From an uncultured Oscillospiraceae bacterium (GTDB taxonomy: Bacteria; Bacillota; Clostridia; Oscillospirales; Oscillospiraceae), in assembly GCA_934635545.1 (NCBI GenBank), contig CAKTZN010000129.1, positions 1 through 5,364 of the forward strand: DNA of 5,364 nt, read 5' to 3'. The notes beneath the pieces were generated by a model. That model did no database searches, had not been told where the DNA came from, and worked only from the letters and a program-made list of their open reading frames with translations. Position 1 is the stretch's first letter, and each line of letters starts with the position of its first letter. Shown here piece after piece: positions 1 to 5,364 of the stretch. The translations under genes were made by a program, and so were the position numbers.

Positions 1-106
1 TCAGAATAGGTGTTTTGCACCATAAAGTTCGTTTACTACAAGTCATTCTGCGTAAGGGATGATATTGGAAGTTACACCCGAACCGTGTATCACATGGTAA
101 GCCATA
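1..106. other. AT-rich flank without a recognisable gene; possible end of an integrated element
   Basis: This stretch is about 41% GC by direct count (38% in the first 60 bases), against roughly 60-72% in sampled lines of the genes to the right. All six frames are broken by stops at short intervals, and no start with a ribosome binding site is visible. A small inverted repeat, GGTG-TTTTG-CACC, lies at 9-21. The composition changes exactly where the tRNA-Arg 3' fragment begins. That fits the terminal non-coding part of an element integrated at the tRNA, or a remnant of one. No integrase gene is visible, because the window starts too close to the junction. A gene ending at the very left edge cannot be excluded: one + frame stays open from the edge to a stop at 60-62. 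Confidence 0.45.
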
Positions 107-151
107 CTCCTAAGCGGTAGGCCGCCAGTTAGAGTCTGGCCGGGGGTGCCA
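107..151 (+). pseudogene. 3' fragment of tRNA-Arg(CCT), probable tyrosine-integrase attachment-site scar
   Basis: Read as a tRNA, the segment starts at the anticodon loop CTCCTAA (107-113, anticodon CCT at 109-111). It continues with the 3' anticodon strand GCGGT (114-118), a five-base variable loop (119-123) and a perfect T stem GCCAG/CTGGC (124-128/136-140) around TTAGAGT. It ends with the 3' acceptor strand CGGGGGT (141-147), discriminator G148 and an encoded CCA (149-151). The 5' half is gone: the bases before the loop are CCATA, which cannot pair with GCGGT, and no D stem can be drawn. The T loop has A131 where tRNAs have the nearly invariant C56. Anticodon-loop-to-CCA is a classic crossover segment for tyrosine integrases at tRNA genes, so a displaced, drifting 3' end is the best explanation. 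ACACCCG at 74-80 pairs with the acceptor strand at 6 of 7 positions, so a badly decayed complete tRNA remains possible. Confidence 0.72.
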
Positions 152-155
152 TGGC

Positions 156-193
156 CGGAGCGGGCGCTGCGTCGTCTGCTCCGTTTCTTTTTT
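156..193 (+). terminator. Intrinsic terminator following the tRNA-Arg fragment
   Basis: An 11-pair stem (156-166 with 173-183, including two G-T wobbles) closes a six-base loop CTGCGT at 167-172. The T tract TTTCTTTTTT follows at 184-193. It starts five bases after the encoded CCA, as expected for the native terminator of the tRNA-Arg transcript. It would also shield comEC from transcription entering from the left. The comEC promoter lies downstream of it. Confidence 0.8.
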
Positions 194-219
194 GCCCCGG
201 CGGCGGGCGGTTCTTCCTG

Positions 220-248
220 TTGCCCGCAGGCGGAGGATTTGGTATAAT
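220..248 (+). promoter_or_regulatory. Sigma-A/sigma-70-type promoter for comEC-holA-rnmV
   Basis: TTGCCC (220-225, four of six consensus bases) and a perfect TATAAT (243-248) are separated by exactly 17 bases. Transcription would begin near 255, giving a leader of about 32 bases before the comEC ATG at 287. The ribosome binding site AAGGGGGAG (271-279) lies seven bases before that start. An inverted repeat GCGGGC/GCCCGC (203-208/222-227) overlaps the -35 element. It could be an operator or may simply reflect GC-rich sequence. Confidence 0.75.
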
Positions 249-286
249 AAAGCAAAACCGACACAGACGAAAGGGGGAGACGGCAT

Positions 287-2575
287 ATGCGCGGACTGGC
301 CATCGCCGCCTTCTCCTTCGGCGCGGGCACACTGGTCGCGGCACTGGAGCCCCAGGGCGGCTGGTGGCTGACGGCGGCCGCCGTCTCGCTGGTACTGGCT
401 GTCGGTGTCTTCTGCCTGGGCCGCCGCTGGCGCTGGGGCAAGCGTCTGGCGCTGATCCTGCTGTCGCTGGCGGCGTCGCTGCTGTACTTCACCGGCTATC
501 AGCATCTGGTGCAGCAACCGGTGCAGGACAAATGCGGGCAGGAAGGGCCCTTCTCCGGCGTGGTCTGCGCCTATCCCCAGGAGACGGACTACGGCGCCAA
601 GGTAACGCTGCGGCTGGAGGGCCATCCCGGCGCGAAGGCGGTGCTGTACGGCGACGAGGCGCTGCTGACGCTGGAGCCGGGCAACATCCTGTCCGGCACG
701 GCCCAGTGGAACGACGCCGGGCAGATCGCCGACACCCGGCTGACCACCTTCACCGCCAAGGGCGTGTTCGCCCTGCTGTATGACCGGGGTGAGCTGACGG
801 TGGAGGCCGGAGAGCGCGGCAGCCTGCGGTGGCTGCCCCTGCGGGTGGGCCACGCCTTTCAGGAGAAGATCCGGGCCATCTGGGACGACCAGCGGACGGC
901 GAGTCTGATCGTCGCCGAGCTGACCGGCGACAAATACGACATCTCCGACGAGGATTACGCCATCATGCGTGGCGCTGGCCTGGCCCACCTGTTCGCGGTA
1001 TCGGGACTGCACTGTGCCTTTCTCATCACGCTGCTGGGGCTGCTGATCCCCCGCTCCCGGCAGCGGCTGTTCTGCGGCGTCGCCATAGCGGCGCTGGTGT
1101 TCTATATGTGCATGGTGGGCATGACGCCGTCGGTGGTGCGGGCCTGCATCATGCAGGGCTTCGTGCTGCTGGCGCCGCTGGTGCGCCGCAGCAGCGATCC
1201 GCTGACCAGCTTGGGCACGGCGCTGCTGGTGATCCTGCTGGGCAACCCCTTCGCCGCCGCGTCCATCAGTCTGCAACTGAGCTTTGCCGCCACCTTCGGC
1301 ATCGCCGTGCTGTCCGACCGGCTGTATCACCTGTTTTTCGACTGGTATCAGGGGAAGAACAAGCACATCCGGCGGATGCTGGCCTTCGGCTGCGCCAATC
1401 TGGCGGTGTCCCTCAGCGCCATGATCTGCACGGTGCCGCTGGCGGCCTATTACTTCAACACGCTGTCGCTGGTGTCGCCGCTGGGCAATCTGCTGGCGGT
1501 GCCTTTGGCGGGTTACAGCTTCATGGCGGCCTTCGTCACCACGCTGGTGGGCTTCGCGTGGCTTCCGGCGGCGCGGGTACTGGGCTGGATCACCTACGCC
1601 CTGATCCACGCGGTGCTGTGGCTGGCCTATGTGCTGACCCGGTGGCGCTATCACGCGGTGTATTTCGATAACCACTACCTGCGTCTGTGGCTGGCGGGGA
1701 CATATCTGGGCTTCGGCCTGTGCGCCGCGGTGAAGAGATGGCGGAAGCGGAAGTACTGGTACGCCGCGGCGGCCACCCTTCTGGCGCTGGTGCTGGCCAT
1801 CTGGTGCAACACCCTGATCTACCACACCGGCAACATGAACGTGACGGTGCTGAACGTGGGCCAGGGCGAGAGCGTGGCGCTGTACTCCGACGGCCAGGCG
1901 GTACTGGTGGACTGCGGCAGCGCCAACAGCTATATCGACGCCGGCGCGGTGGCGGCGGATCAGCTCTCCGCCCTGGGCCTGCACCGCCTGAAGGCGGTGG
2001 TGGTGACCCATTTCCACGCCGACCACACCAACGGGCTGTACACGCTGCTGACCCGGATGAAGGCGGACACCCTGTATCTGCCGGACATGGAGGACGAATA
2101 CGGCGTGCGTGAGCGTCTGCTGGCGCTGGCGGAGCGCCGGGGCATCCAGGTGGTGTGGGTGCGCCGCACCACGCTGACCACGGTGGGCGACATCACCGTG
2201 ACGCTGTATCCGCCGGTGGGCGAGGGCGACATGAACGAGCAGGGCCTGTCCGTGCTGGGCAGCGCCAACGACTTTGACGTGCTGATTACCGGCGACATGA
2301 AGGACAGCACCGAGCGGGCGCTGATCGCCCGGTACCCCATCCCGGATATCGAGGTGCTGGTGGTGGGCCATCACGGCTCCAAATACAGCTCCTGTCCGGA
2401 ATTCCTGGCGGCCACCCGGCCGGAGATCGCCATCATCAGCGTGGGCCGCAACAGCTACGGCCATCCCGCGCCGGAGACCATCGCGCGCCTGCTGGAGGCG
2501 GGTGCGGCGGTGCGCTGCACGGAGCAGGAGGGCAGCATTACCATTCACGGAGGAGAAGAACATGGCGGAGCATAA
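287..2575 (+). CDS. comEC: ComEC/Rec2 family DNA-uptake channel protein
   Basis: Membrane protein of natural transformation that forms the channel carrying single-stranded DNA across the cytoplasmic membrane. At 762 aa it has normal full length. Residues about 1-71 hold three hydrophobic segments. A soluble beta-rich stretch at about 85-170 fits the N-terminal OB-fold/DUF4131 region. The polytopic Competence domain follows from about 195 to 510, with the family signature VSGLH at 238-242. Residues about 515-755 form a metallo-beta-lactamase domain with NVGQGE (523-528), the metal motif THFHADH (574-580), Asp670 in ITGDM, and GHHGS (694-698). All expected ligands are present, so the domain should be catalytically competent; in this family it is thought to degrade the non-transported strand. 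The ATG at 287 has a strong AAGGGGGAG site seven bases upstream. It leads an operon with holA and overlaps it by 14 bases. comEC is widespread in Bacillota not known to be competent, so its presence alone does not prove transformability. Confidence 0.96.
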   Translation: MRGLAIAAFSFGAGTLVAALEPQGGWWLTAAAVSLVLAVGVFCLGRRWRWGKRLALILLSLAASLLYFTGYQHLVQQPVQDKCGQEGPFSGVVCAYPQETDYGAKVTLRLEGHPGAKAVLYGDEALLTLEPGNILSGTAQWNDAGQIADTRLTTFTAKGVFALLYDRGELTVEAGERGSLRWLPLRVGHAFQEKIRAIWDDQRTASLIVAELTGDKYDISDEDYAIMRGAGLAHLFAVSGLHCAFLITLLGLLIPRSRQRLFCGVAIAALVFYMCMVGMTPSVVRACIMQGFVLLAPLVRRSSDPLTSLGTALLVILLGNPFAAASISLQLSFAATFGIAVLSDRLYHLFFDWYQGKNKHIRRMLAFGCANLAVSLSAMICTVPLAAYYFNTLSLVSPLGNLLAVPLAGYSFMAAFVTTLVGFAWLPAARVLGWITYALIHAVLWLAYVLTRWRYHAVYFDNHYLRLWLAGTYLGFGLCAAVKRWRKRKYWYAAAATLLALVLAIWCNTLIYHTGNMNVTVLNVGQGESVALYSDGQAVLVDCGSANSYIDAGAVAADQLSALGLHRLKAVVVTHFHADHTNGLYTLLTRMKADTLYLPDMEDEYGVRERLLALAERRGIQVVWVRRTTLTTVGDITVTLYPPVGEGDMNEQGLSVLGSANDFDVLITGDMKDSTERALIARYPIPDIEVLVVGHHGSKYSSCPEFLAATRPEIAIISVGRNSYGHPAPETIARLLEAGAAVRCTEQEGSITIHGGEEHGGA

Positions 2576-3593
2576 GGGCTTTACCCAGTTGAAGGCCGAC
2601 CTGAAGGCCCAGCAACTGCAGAACGCATACATTTTCTATGGCGAGGAGACGTACCTCCGGGCCCGGTATCTGCAGCAGGTGCGGCAGTTGCTGATCCCGA
2701 CGGGATTTGAGGAGTTCAACGACCATCACCTCAGCGGCAAGGGCCTGACGGTGCAGACCCTGACCGAGGTGGTGGAGGCCATGCCCATGATGGCCCAGCA
2801 CACACTGGTGACGGTGGAGGACATGGATCTGTTCAAGCTGGACGAGGGCCAGCGCAATGCCCTCATCGCCCTGCTGGAGGATCTGCCGGAGTACTGCACG
2901 CTGATCTTTATTTACGACACGTTGGAATACAAGCGGGACGGCAAGATGAAAAAGCTGTGCGCCGCGCTGGACAAATACGTCTGCGCGGTGGAGTTCGCCC
3001 AGCAGGAGCGAGCCCAACTGGTCAACTGGCTGCGCCGCCGCTTTACGGCCCTGGGCCACGACATCGACCCCACCACCGCCGACCACCTGCTGTTCACCTG
3101 CGGCACGCTGATGACGGAGCTGGTGCCGGAGATCGAGAAGATCGCCGCCTATGCCAAGCAGGAGCGCATCACCATCGACGACATCAACGCCGTGGCCGAC
3201 CCGGTGCTGGACGCCCGGGTGTTCGACATGACCAACTGCGTCACGGCGGGAAAATATGACGAGGTGGCCCGCGTGCTGGCCGACCTGCTGCGGATGCAGA
3301 CGGAGCCCATCATGATCCTGGCGGCCCTGGGCAAGGAGCTGCGGCGGCTGTACACCGCCCGCATGGCCCTGGACAGCGGGAAGGACCGCTTCTGGCTGAA
3401 GCAGCTTTGGGGTATGAGCAGCGACTATCCCGCCAAGCTGCTGATGCAGGCGGCGAAAAAGGTGGATCACGACTGGTGCAGCACCGCCGTCATCCGCTGC
3501 CAGAAGCTGGACCGCCGCATGAAGAGTGAGCGGGGCATGGACAGCGAGGCGGAGCTGAAGCTGTTCCTGATGGAACTGGCAGGTGCGCGATGA
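2562..3593 (+). CDS. holA: DNA polymerase III subunit delta
   Basis: The delta subunit of the clamp loader opens the sliding beta clamp so that it can be loaded on primed DNA during chromosome replication. The predicted protein is 343 aa, normal for the family. The N-terminal AAA+-like domain begins with AYIFYGEETYLRARYL (residues 22-37), where the degenerate P-loop region lacks a true Walker A lysine, as is typical of delta. A middle helical domain and a C-terminal collar domain follow, ending in a helix-rich segment after about residue 210. The frame is open from 2502, but the start at 2562 is chosen because GGAGGAG at 2549-2555 lies six bases before it and the protein then begins at the conserved family N-terminus. 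This site lies inside the end of comEC, and the first 14 bases overlap comEC, which suggests coupled translation. comEC-holA adjacency is common in Bacillota. Confidence 0.94.
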   Translation: MAEHKGFTQLKADLKAQQLQNAYIFYGEETYLRARYLQQVRQLLIPTGFEEFNDHHLSGKGLTVQTLTEVVEAMPMMAQHTLVTVEDMDLFKLDEGQRNALIALLEDLPEYCTLIFIYDTLEYKRDGKMKKLCAALDKYVCAVEFAQQERAQLVNWLRRRFTALGHDIDPTTADHLLFTCGTLMTELVPEIEKIAAYAKQERITIDDINAVADPVLDARVFDMTNCVTAGKYDEVARVLADLLRMQTEPIMILAALGKELRRLYTARMALDSGKDRFWLKQLWGMSSDYPAKLLMQAAKKVDHDWCSTAVIRCQKLDRRMKSERGMDSEAELKLFLMELAGAR

Positions 3594-4165
3594 AGCCCCG
3601 GATCCGTGAGGTCATCATCGTGGAGGGCCGGTACGACAAAAACGCCCTGTCCCAGGTGGTGGACGCGGTGATCCTGACCACCGAGGGCTTCGGCGTGTTC
3701 CGCGATAAGGAGAAGCTGGCCTACTTCCGCCGTCTGGCGGAAAAGCGGGGCGTGATCCTGCTGACCGACCCCGACGGCGCGGGCTTCGTCATCCGCAATC
3801 ACCTGAAGGGGGCGCTGCCGCCGGAGCAGGTGAAGCAGGCGTATGTGCCCGACGTGATGGGCAAGGAACGCCGCAAGAAAAAGGGCGGCAAGGAGGGCAA
3901 GCTGGGCGTGGAGGGTATGTCCCCCGGCGTACTGCTGGAAGCCCTGCGCCGCTGCGGTGCCACCTTCGAGGGAGAGGAAGCCGCCCGGCAGAGCGCGGGT
4001 ATCGCCCGCGCCGACCTGATGGATAAGGGCCTTATCGGCCCCGGCAGCGTACCGCGCCGGGCCGCCCTGCTGCAGGCCCTGCAACTACCGGAGCATCTCA
4101 CCACCGCCGGGCTGCTGGACGCGCTGAACCTGCTGCTGACCCGCGAGGAGTTCGACGCCCTGTAA
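3590..4165 (+). CDS. rnmV: Ribonuclease M5 (5S rRNA maturation, TOPRIM)
   Basis: RNase M5 cleaves both strands of the 5S rRNA precursor helix to give mature 5S rRNA in Bacillota, acting with ribosomal protein L18. The 191-aa product is of normal length. Its N-terminal TOPRIM domain shows the catalytic glutamate in VEGRYD (Glu12) and the metal-binding pair in TDPDGAGF (Asp60, Asp62). RNHLKG and PDVMGKERRKKKGG follow, then a GVEGMSP segment matching the family's GVEHAS-like motif, and a C-terminal domain of about 85 residues. The lysine/arginine-rich run at residues about 92-104 is a likely RNA contact and seems slightly longer than usual. Because TOPRIM-only proteins are easily confused, the short length and the GVE motif are what favour M5 over DnaG-like or OLD-like proteins. 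The start overlaps the holA stop as ATGA, with only a weak AGGTG site at 3581-3585, so translation probably depends on re-initiation. Confidence 0.92.
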   Translation: MKPRIREVIIVEGRYDKNALSQVVDAVILTTEGFGVFRDKEKLAYFRRLAEKRGVILLTDPDGAGFVIRNHLKGALPPEQVKQAYVPDVMGKERRKKKGGKEGKLGVEGMSPGVLLEALRRCGATFEGEEAARQSAGIARADLMDKGLIGPGSVPRRAALLQALQLPEHLTTAGLLDALNLLLTREEFDAL

Positions 4166-4256
4166 CGGAGGCGTCAGTTGACGGACGCTTTGATAGAGAA
4201 GCGGATTCTTAGTCAAGAGAAAGTCTCGCTATTTATGATGTGAAAGGAAGGGCGCC
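4166..4256 (+). other. Spacer between rnmV and the racemase gene, with a weak hairpin
   Basis: GCGTC/GACGC (4171-4175/4184-4188) can form a five-pair stem followed by only three Ts, with an alternative CGTC-AGTT-GACG hairpin inside it. This is a poor terminator at best, so some readthrough from the rnmV operon is likely. From about 4190 the composition turns AT-rich like the racemase gene. TATGAT at 4234-4239 resembles a -10 box, but no good -35 lies at the right distance and its transcript would start inside the ribosome binding site AAGGAAGG (4244-4251). I do not call a promoter. Confidence 0.35.
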
Positions 4257-4958
4257 ATGAAAACAATCGGCCTGCTTGGCGGAATGAGCTGGGAGAGCAC
4301 TGTTCATTATTACCAAATCATCAATGAGGAAGTACAAAACAAGCTGGGCGGATTGCATTCGGCCAAAATCGTTCTTTATAGTGTGGAGTTCTCTGAAATC
4401 GAGCAATATCAATCCAGCGGCCAATGGGAGAAGTGCGGCGAAATATTGGGGAATGCCGCCAGAAGTATTGAGGCTGCCGGAGCGGATTTCATCCTGATTT
4501 GTTCAAATACGATACACAAGGTTGCCCCGCAGATTGCGTCCATGATACAGATACCGATCATACACATTGCGGACGCGACTGCTGATGAACTTGAGAAATG
4601 CAGCATCAAGCGTGTGGGGCTTCTGGGGACGAAATACACGATGACGCAGGATTTTTACAAGAACCGCTTGGCTGACAGAGAAATCGAGGTGCTGATTCCG
4701 GACACCTCCGATGTGGAAACAATAAATACCATTATATTTGAAGAGTTGTGCGTCGGTAAAATCAACGAGGAGTCCCGAAAGAAATTGCAGCAGATGATTG
4801 AGAAGCTGAAAGAGAACGGAGCAGAGGGTGTTATCTTGGGCTGTACTGAGCTCGGACTGCTGATTCAGCAGTCTGACGCTTCTATCCCCGTATTTGACAC
4901 AACTGTCATTCACGCGAAAAGGGTGGCCCAAATCGCAATGGAGGATTGCTCCTGTTGA
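4257..4958 (+). CDS. Aspartate/glutamate racemase family protein (probable aspartate racemase)
   Basis: PLP-independent amino-acid racemase of the Asp/Glu/hydantoin racemase superfamily, likely interconverting L- and D-aspartate or a related acidic amino acid in the cytoplasm. The 233-aa protein has the normal length and the two half-domains of the family. It opens with KTIGLLGGMSWEST (residues 2-15). The first catalytic cysteine lies in ICSNTIH (Cys82) and the second in LGCTELGLL (Cys196), so the two-base catalytic pair is intact. The family motif VGLLGTKYTM occurs mid-protein. The ATG at 4257 has AAGGAAGG five bases upstream. Composition is unlike its neighbours: sampled lines are 40-47% GC, and ATA isoleucine, AGA arginine and TTG/CTT leucine codons are frequent, whereas comEC uses almost only CTG for leucine. 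That suggests recent horizontal transfer. It is probably not a MurI glutamate racemase, because the N-terminus and the GCTELGLL motif fit the aspartate racemase/YgeA branch. Exact substrate is not settled by sequence. Confidence 0.9.
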   Translation: MKTIGLLGGMSWESTVHYYQIINEEVQNKLGGLHSAKIVLYSVEFSEIEQYQSSGQWEKCGEILGNAARSIEAAGADFILICSNTIHKVAPQIASMIQIPIIHIADATADELEKCSIKRVGLLGTKYTMTQDFYKNRLADREIEVLIPDTSDVETINTIIFEELCVGKINEESRKKLQQMIEKLKENGAEGVILGCTELGLLIQQSDASIPVFDTTVIHAKRVAQIAMEDCSC

Positions 4959-5003
4959 CCGTTCGGATCTACATCAGCCGTCCGCCGTTCGATGCCTTTC
5001 CCC

Positions 5004-5032
5004 TTGCATCCGACAGGAAAATGTGATACAAT
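5004..5032 (+). promoter_or_regulatory. Extended -10 promoter for smpB
   Basis: TACAAT (5027-5032) is preceded by TGA, giving the extended -10 form TGN-TACAAT. TTGCAT (5004-5009) sits 17 bases upstream as a weak -35 (three of six). Transcription would start near 5039, about 27 bases before the smpB ATG. It is placed after the racemase stop, so smpB can be expressed independently of the genes upstream. Two copies of CCGTTCG lie just upstream (4959-4965 and 4985-4991), of unknown meaning. Confidence 0.65.
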
Positions 5033-5065
5033 AACTACCCAGTCTGGAGAAAGGAGGGACTTGCC

Positions 5066-5364
5066 ATGGCGAAAAGCGGCGGCATCAAGACCGCGGCCCA
5101 GAACCGCAAAGCCTTTCACGATTACTTCGTGGAGGATCGCTACGAGGCCGGTATCGAGCTGGCCGGAACGGAGGTCAAGTCCATCCGGGGCGGACAGCTC
5201 AACCTGAAGGACAGCTATTGCGCCACCACCAAAGAGGGTGAGCTGATGGTGTACAACATGCACATCTCGCCCTATGACAAGGGCAATATCTTCAACCGCG
5301 ACCCCGACCGGCCCAAGCGCCTTCTGATGCACAAGCGGGAGATCCGCAAGCTCCACGAGGCACA
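5066..5364 (+). CDS. smpB: SsrA (tmRNA)-binding protein SmpB, 3' end cut off by the window
   Basis: SmpB binds tmRNA and delivers it to stalled ribosomes for trans-translation, which frees the ribosome and tags the unfinished protein for proteolysis. Ninety-nine codons are present and the frame is still open at the right edge; family members are usually about 150-160 aa, so roughly the last third is missing, including the C-terminal tail that enters the mRNA channel. The visible part is highly typical: [20 protein letters not shown] (residues 13-32), [10 protein letters not shown] (34-43) with the conserved Glu36, then LKDSY, and the [12 protein letters not shown] and [11 protein letters not shown] segments of the OB-fold core. 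The ATG at 5066 has a near-perfect AAGGAGGG (5051-5058) seven bases upstream. It has its own promoter. Composition returns to GC-rich, matching comEC-holA-rnmV rather than the adjoining racemase gene. Confidence 0.96.
   Translation, partial: MAKSGGIKTAAQNRKAFHDYFVEDRYEAGIELAGTEVKSIRGGQLNLKDSYCATTKEGELMVYNMHISPYDKGNIFNRDPDRPKRLLMHKREIRKLHEA

Noticed and set aside
107..151. Calling this a functional tRNA-Arg gene.
   Set aside because: CCATA cannot pair with GCGGT in the anticodon stem, no D stem can form, and the T loop lacks the nearly invariant C56.
151..783. A 210-codon + strand frame starting at the ATG that overlaps the tRNA CCA.
   Set aside because: It is an Arg/Gly/Ala-rich out-of-frame shadow that crosses the terminator and promoter and then overlaps comEC in another frame. 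No ribosome binding site precedes it.
110..2632. An 840-residue open frame on the minus strand, plus smaller minus-strand frames antisense to comEC and holA.
   Set aside because: It is rich in Gln, His, Arg and Ala, has no domain or ribosome binding site, and lies antisense to clear comEC. Long antisense frames are expected in GC-rich coding DNA. Its C-terminal RPDSNWRPTA is the antisense translation of the tRNA-Arg fragment, a known type of spurious annotation.
4171..4191. A strong terminator after rnmV.
   Set aside because: The stem has only five pairs with an eight-base loop and three Ts follow, so it is noted only as a weak hairpin.
4177..4959. GTTGAC occurs at both sides of the racemase gene (4177-4182 and 4954-4959), as possible target-site duplication.
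   Set aside because: A six-base match is easily due to chance, one copy overlaps the racemase stop codon, and there are no terminal inverted repeats or transposase.
1..5364. CRISPR array, toxin-antitoxin pair, riboswitch or new defence system.
   Set aside because: I saw no spaced repeats, no paired small genes with ribosome binding sites and no long structured leader. The coding genes belong to well-known families.

Overview
The window looks like chromosomal DNA from a GC-rich Bacillota, most likely a gut-type Clostridia/Oscillospirales lineage. The evidence is a ribonuclease M5 gene (a Bacillota hallmark), the Bacillota gene order comEC-holA, strong GGAGG-type ribosome binding sites, and a GC content of about 60-72% in sampled lines of the main genes, with CTG used for most leucines. 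The species cannot be fixed from this sequence.

Left edge (1-250). The first 106 bases are AT-richer (about 41% GC) and hold no recognisable gene. They join abruptly to the last 45 bases of a tRNA-Arg(CCT) gene. That fragment runs from the anticodon loop to the encoded CCA, but the 5' half of the tRNA is missing and one T-loop base is changed. An intrinsic terminator follows directly, then a consensus-like sigma-70/sigma-A promoter that reads into comEC. The best reading is a tRNA attachment-site scar: an integrated element, or what remains of one, lies to the left and the native chromosome to the right.

Central operon (287-4165, + strand). Three tightly overlapping genes follow: comEC (DNA-uptake channel with its metallo-beta-lactamase domain), holA (clamp-loader delta subunit) and rnmV (RNase M5, 5S rRNA maturation). 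comEC and holA overlap by 14 bases, and holA and rnmV overlap by an ATGA junction. Translation is probably coupled, and the promoter at 220-248 probably drives all three.

Right part (4166-5364). After a 91-base spacer comes an aspartate/glutamate racemase-family gene. Its base composition (about 40-47% GC in sampled lines, with ATA and AGA codons) is unlike its neighbours and suggests horizontal acquisition. A 107-base spacer carries an extended -10 promoter for smpB, the tmRNA-binding protein of trans-translation, which runs off the right edge. The genes are mostly housekeeping functions (DNA uptake, replication, RNA processing, ribosome rescue). The two unusual places are the tRNA junction at the left and the low-GC racemase gene at the right. 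I see no evidence for a new multigene defence or mobile system inside these bases.
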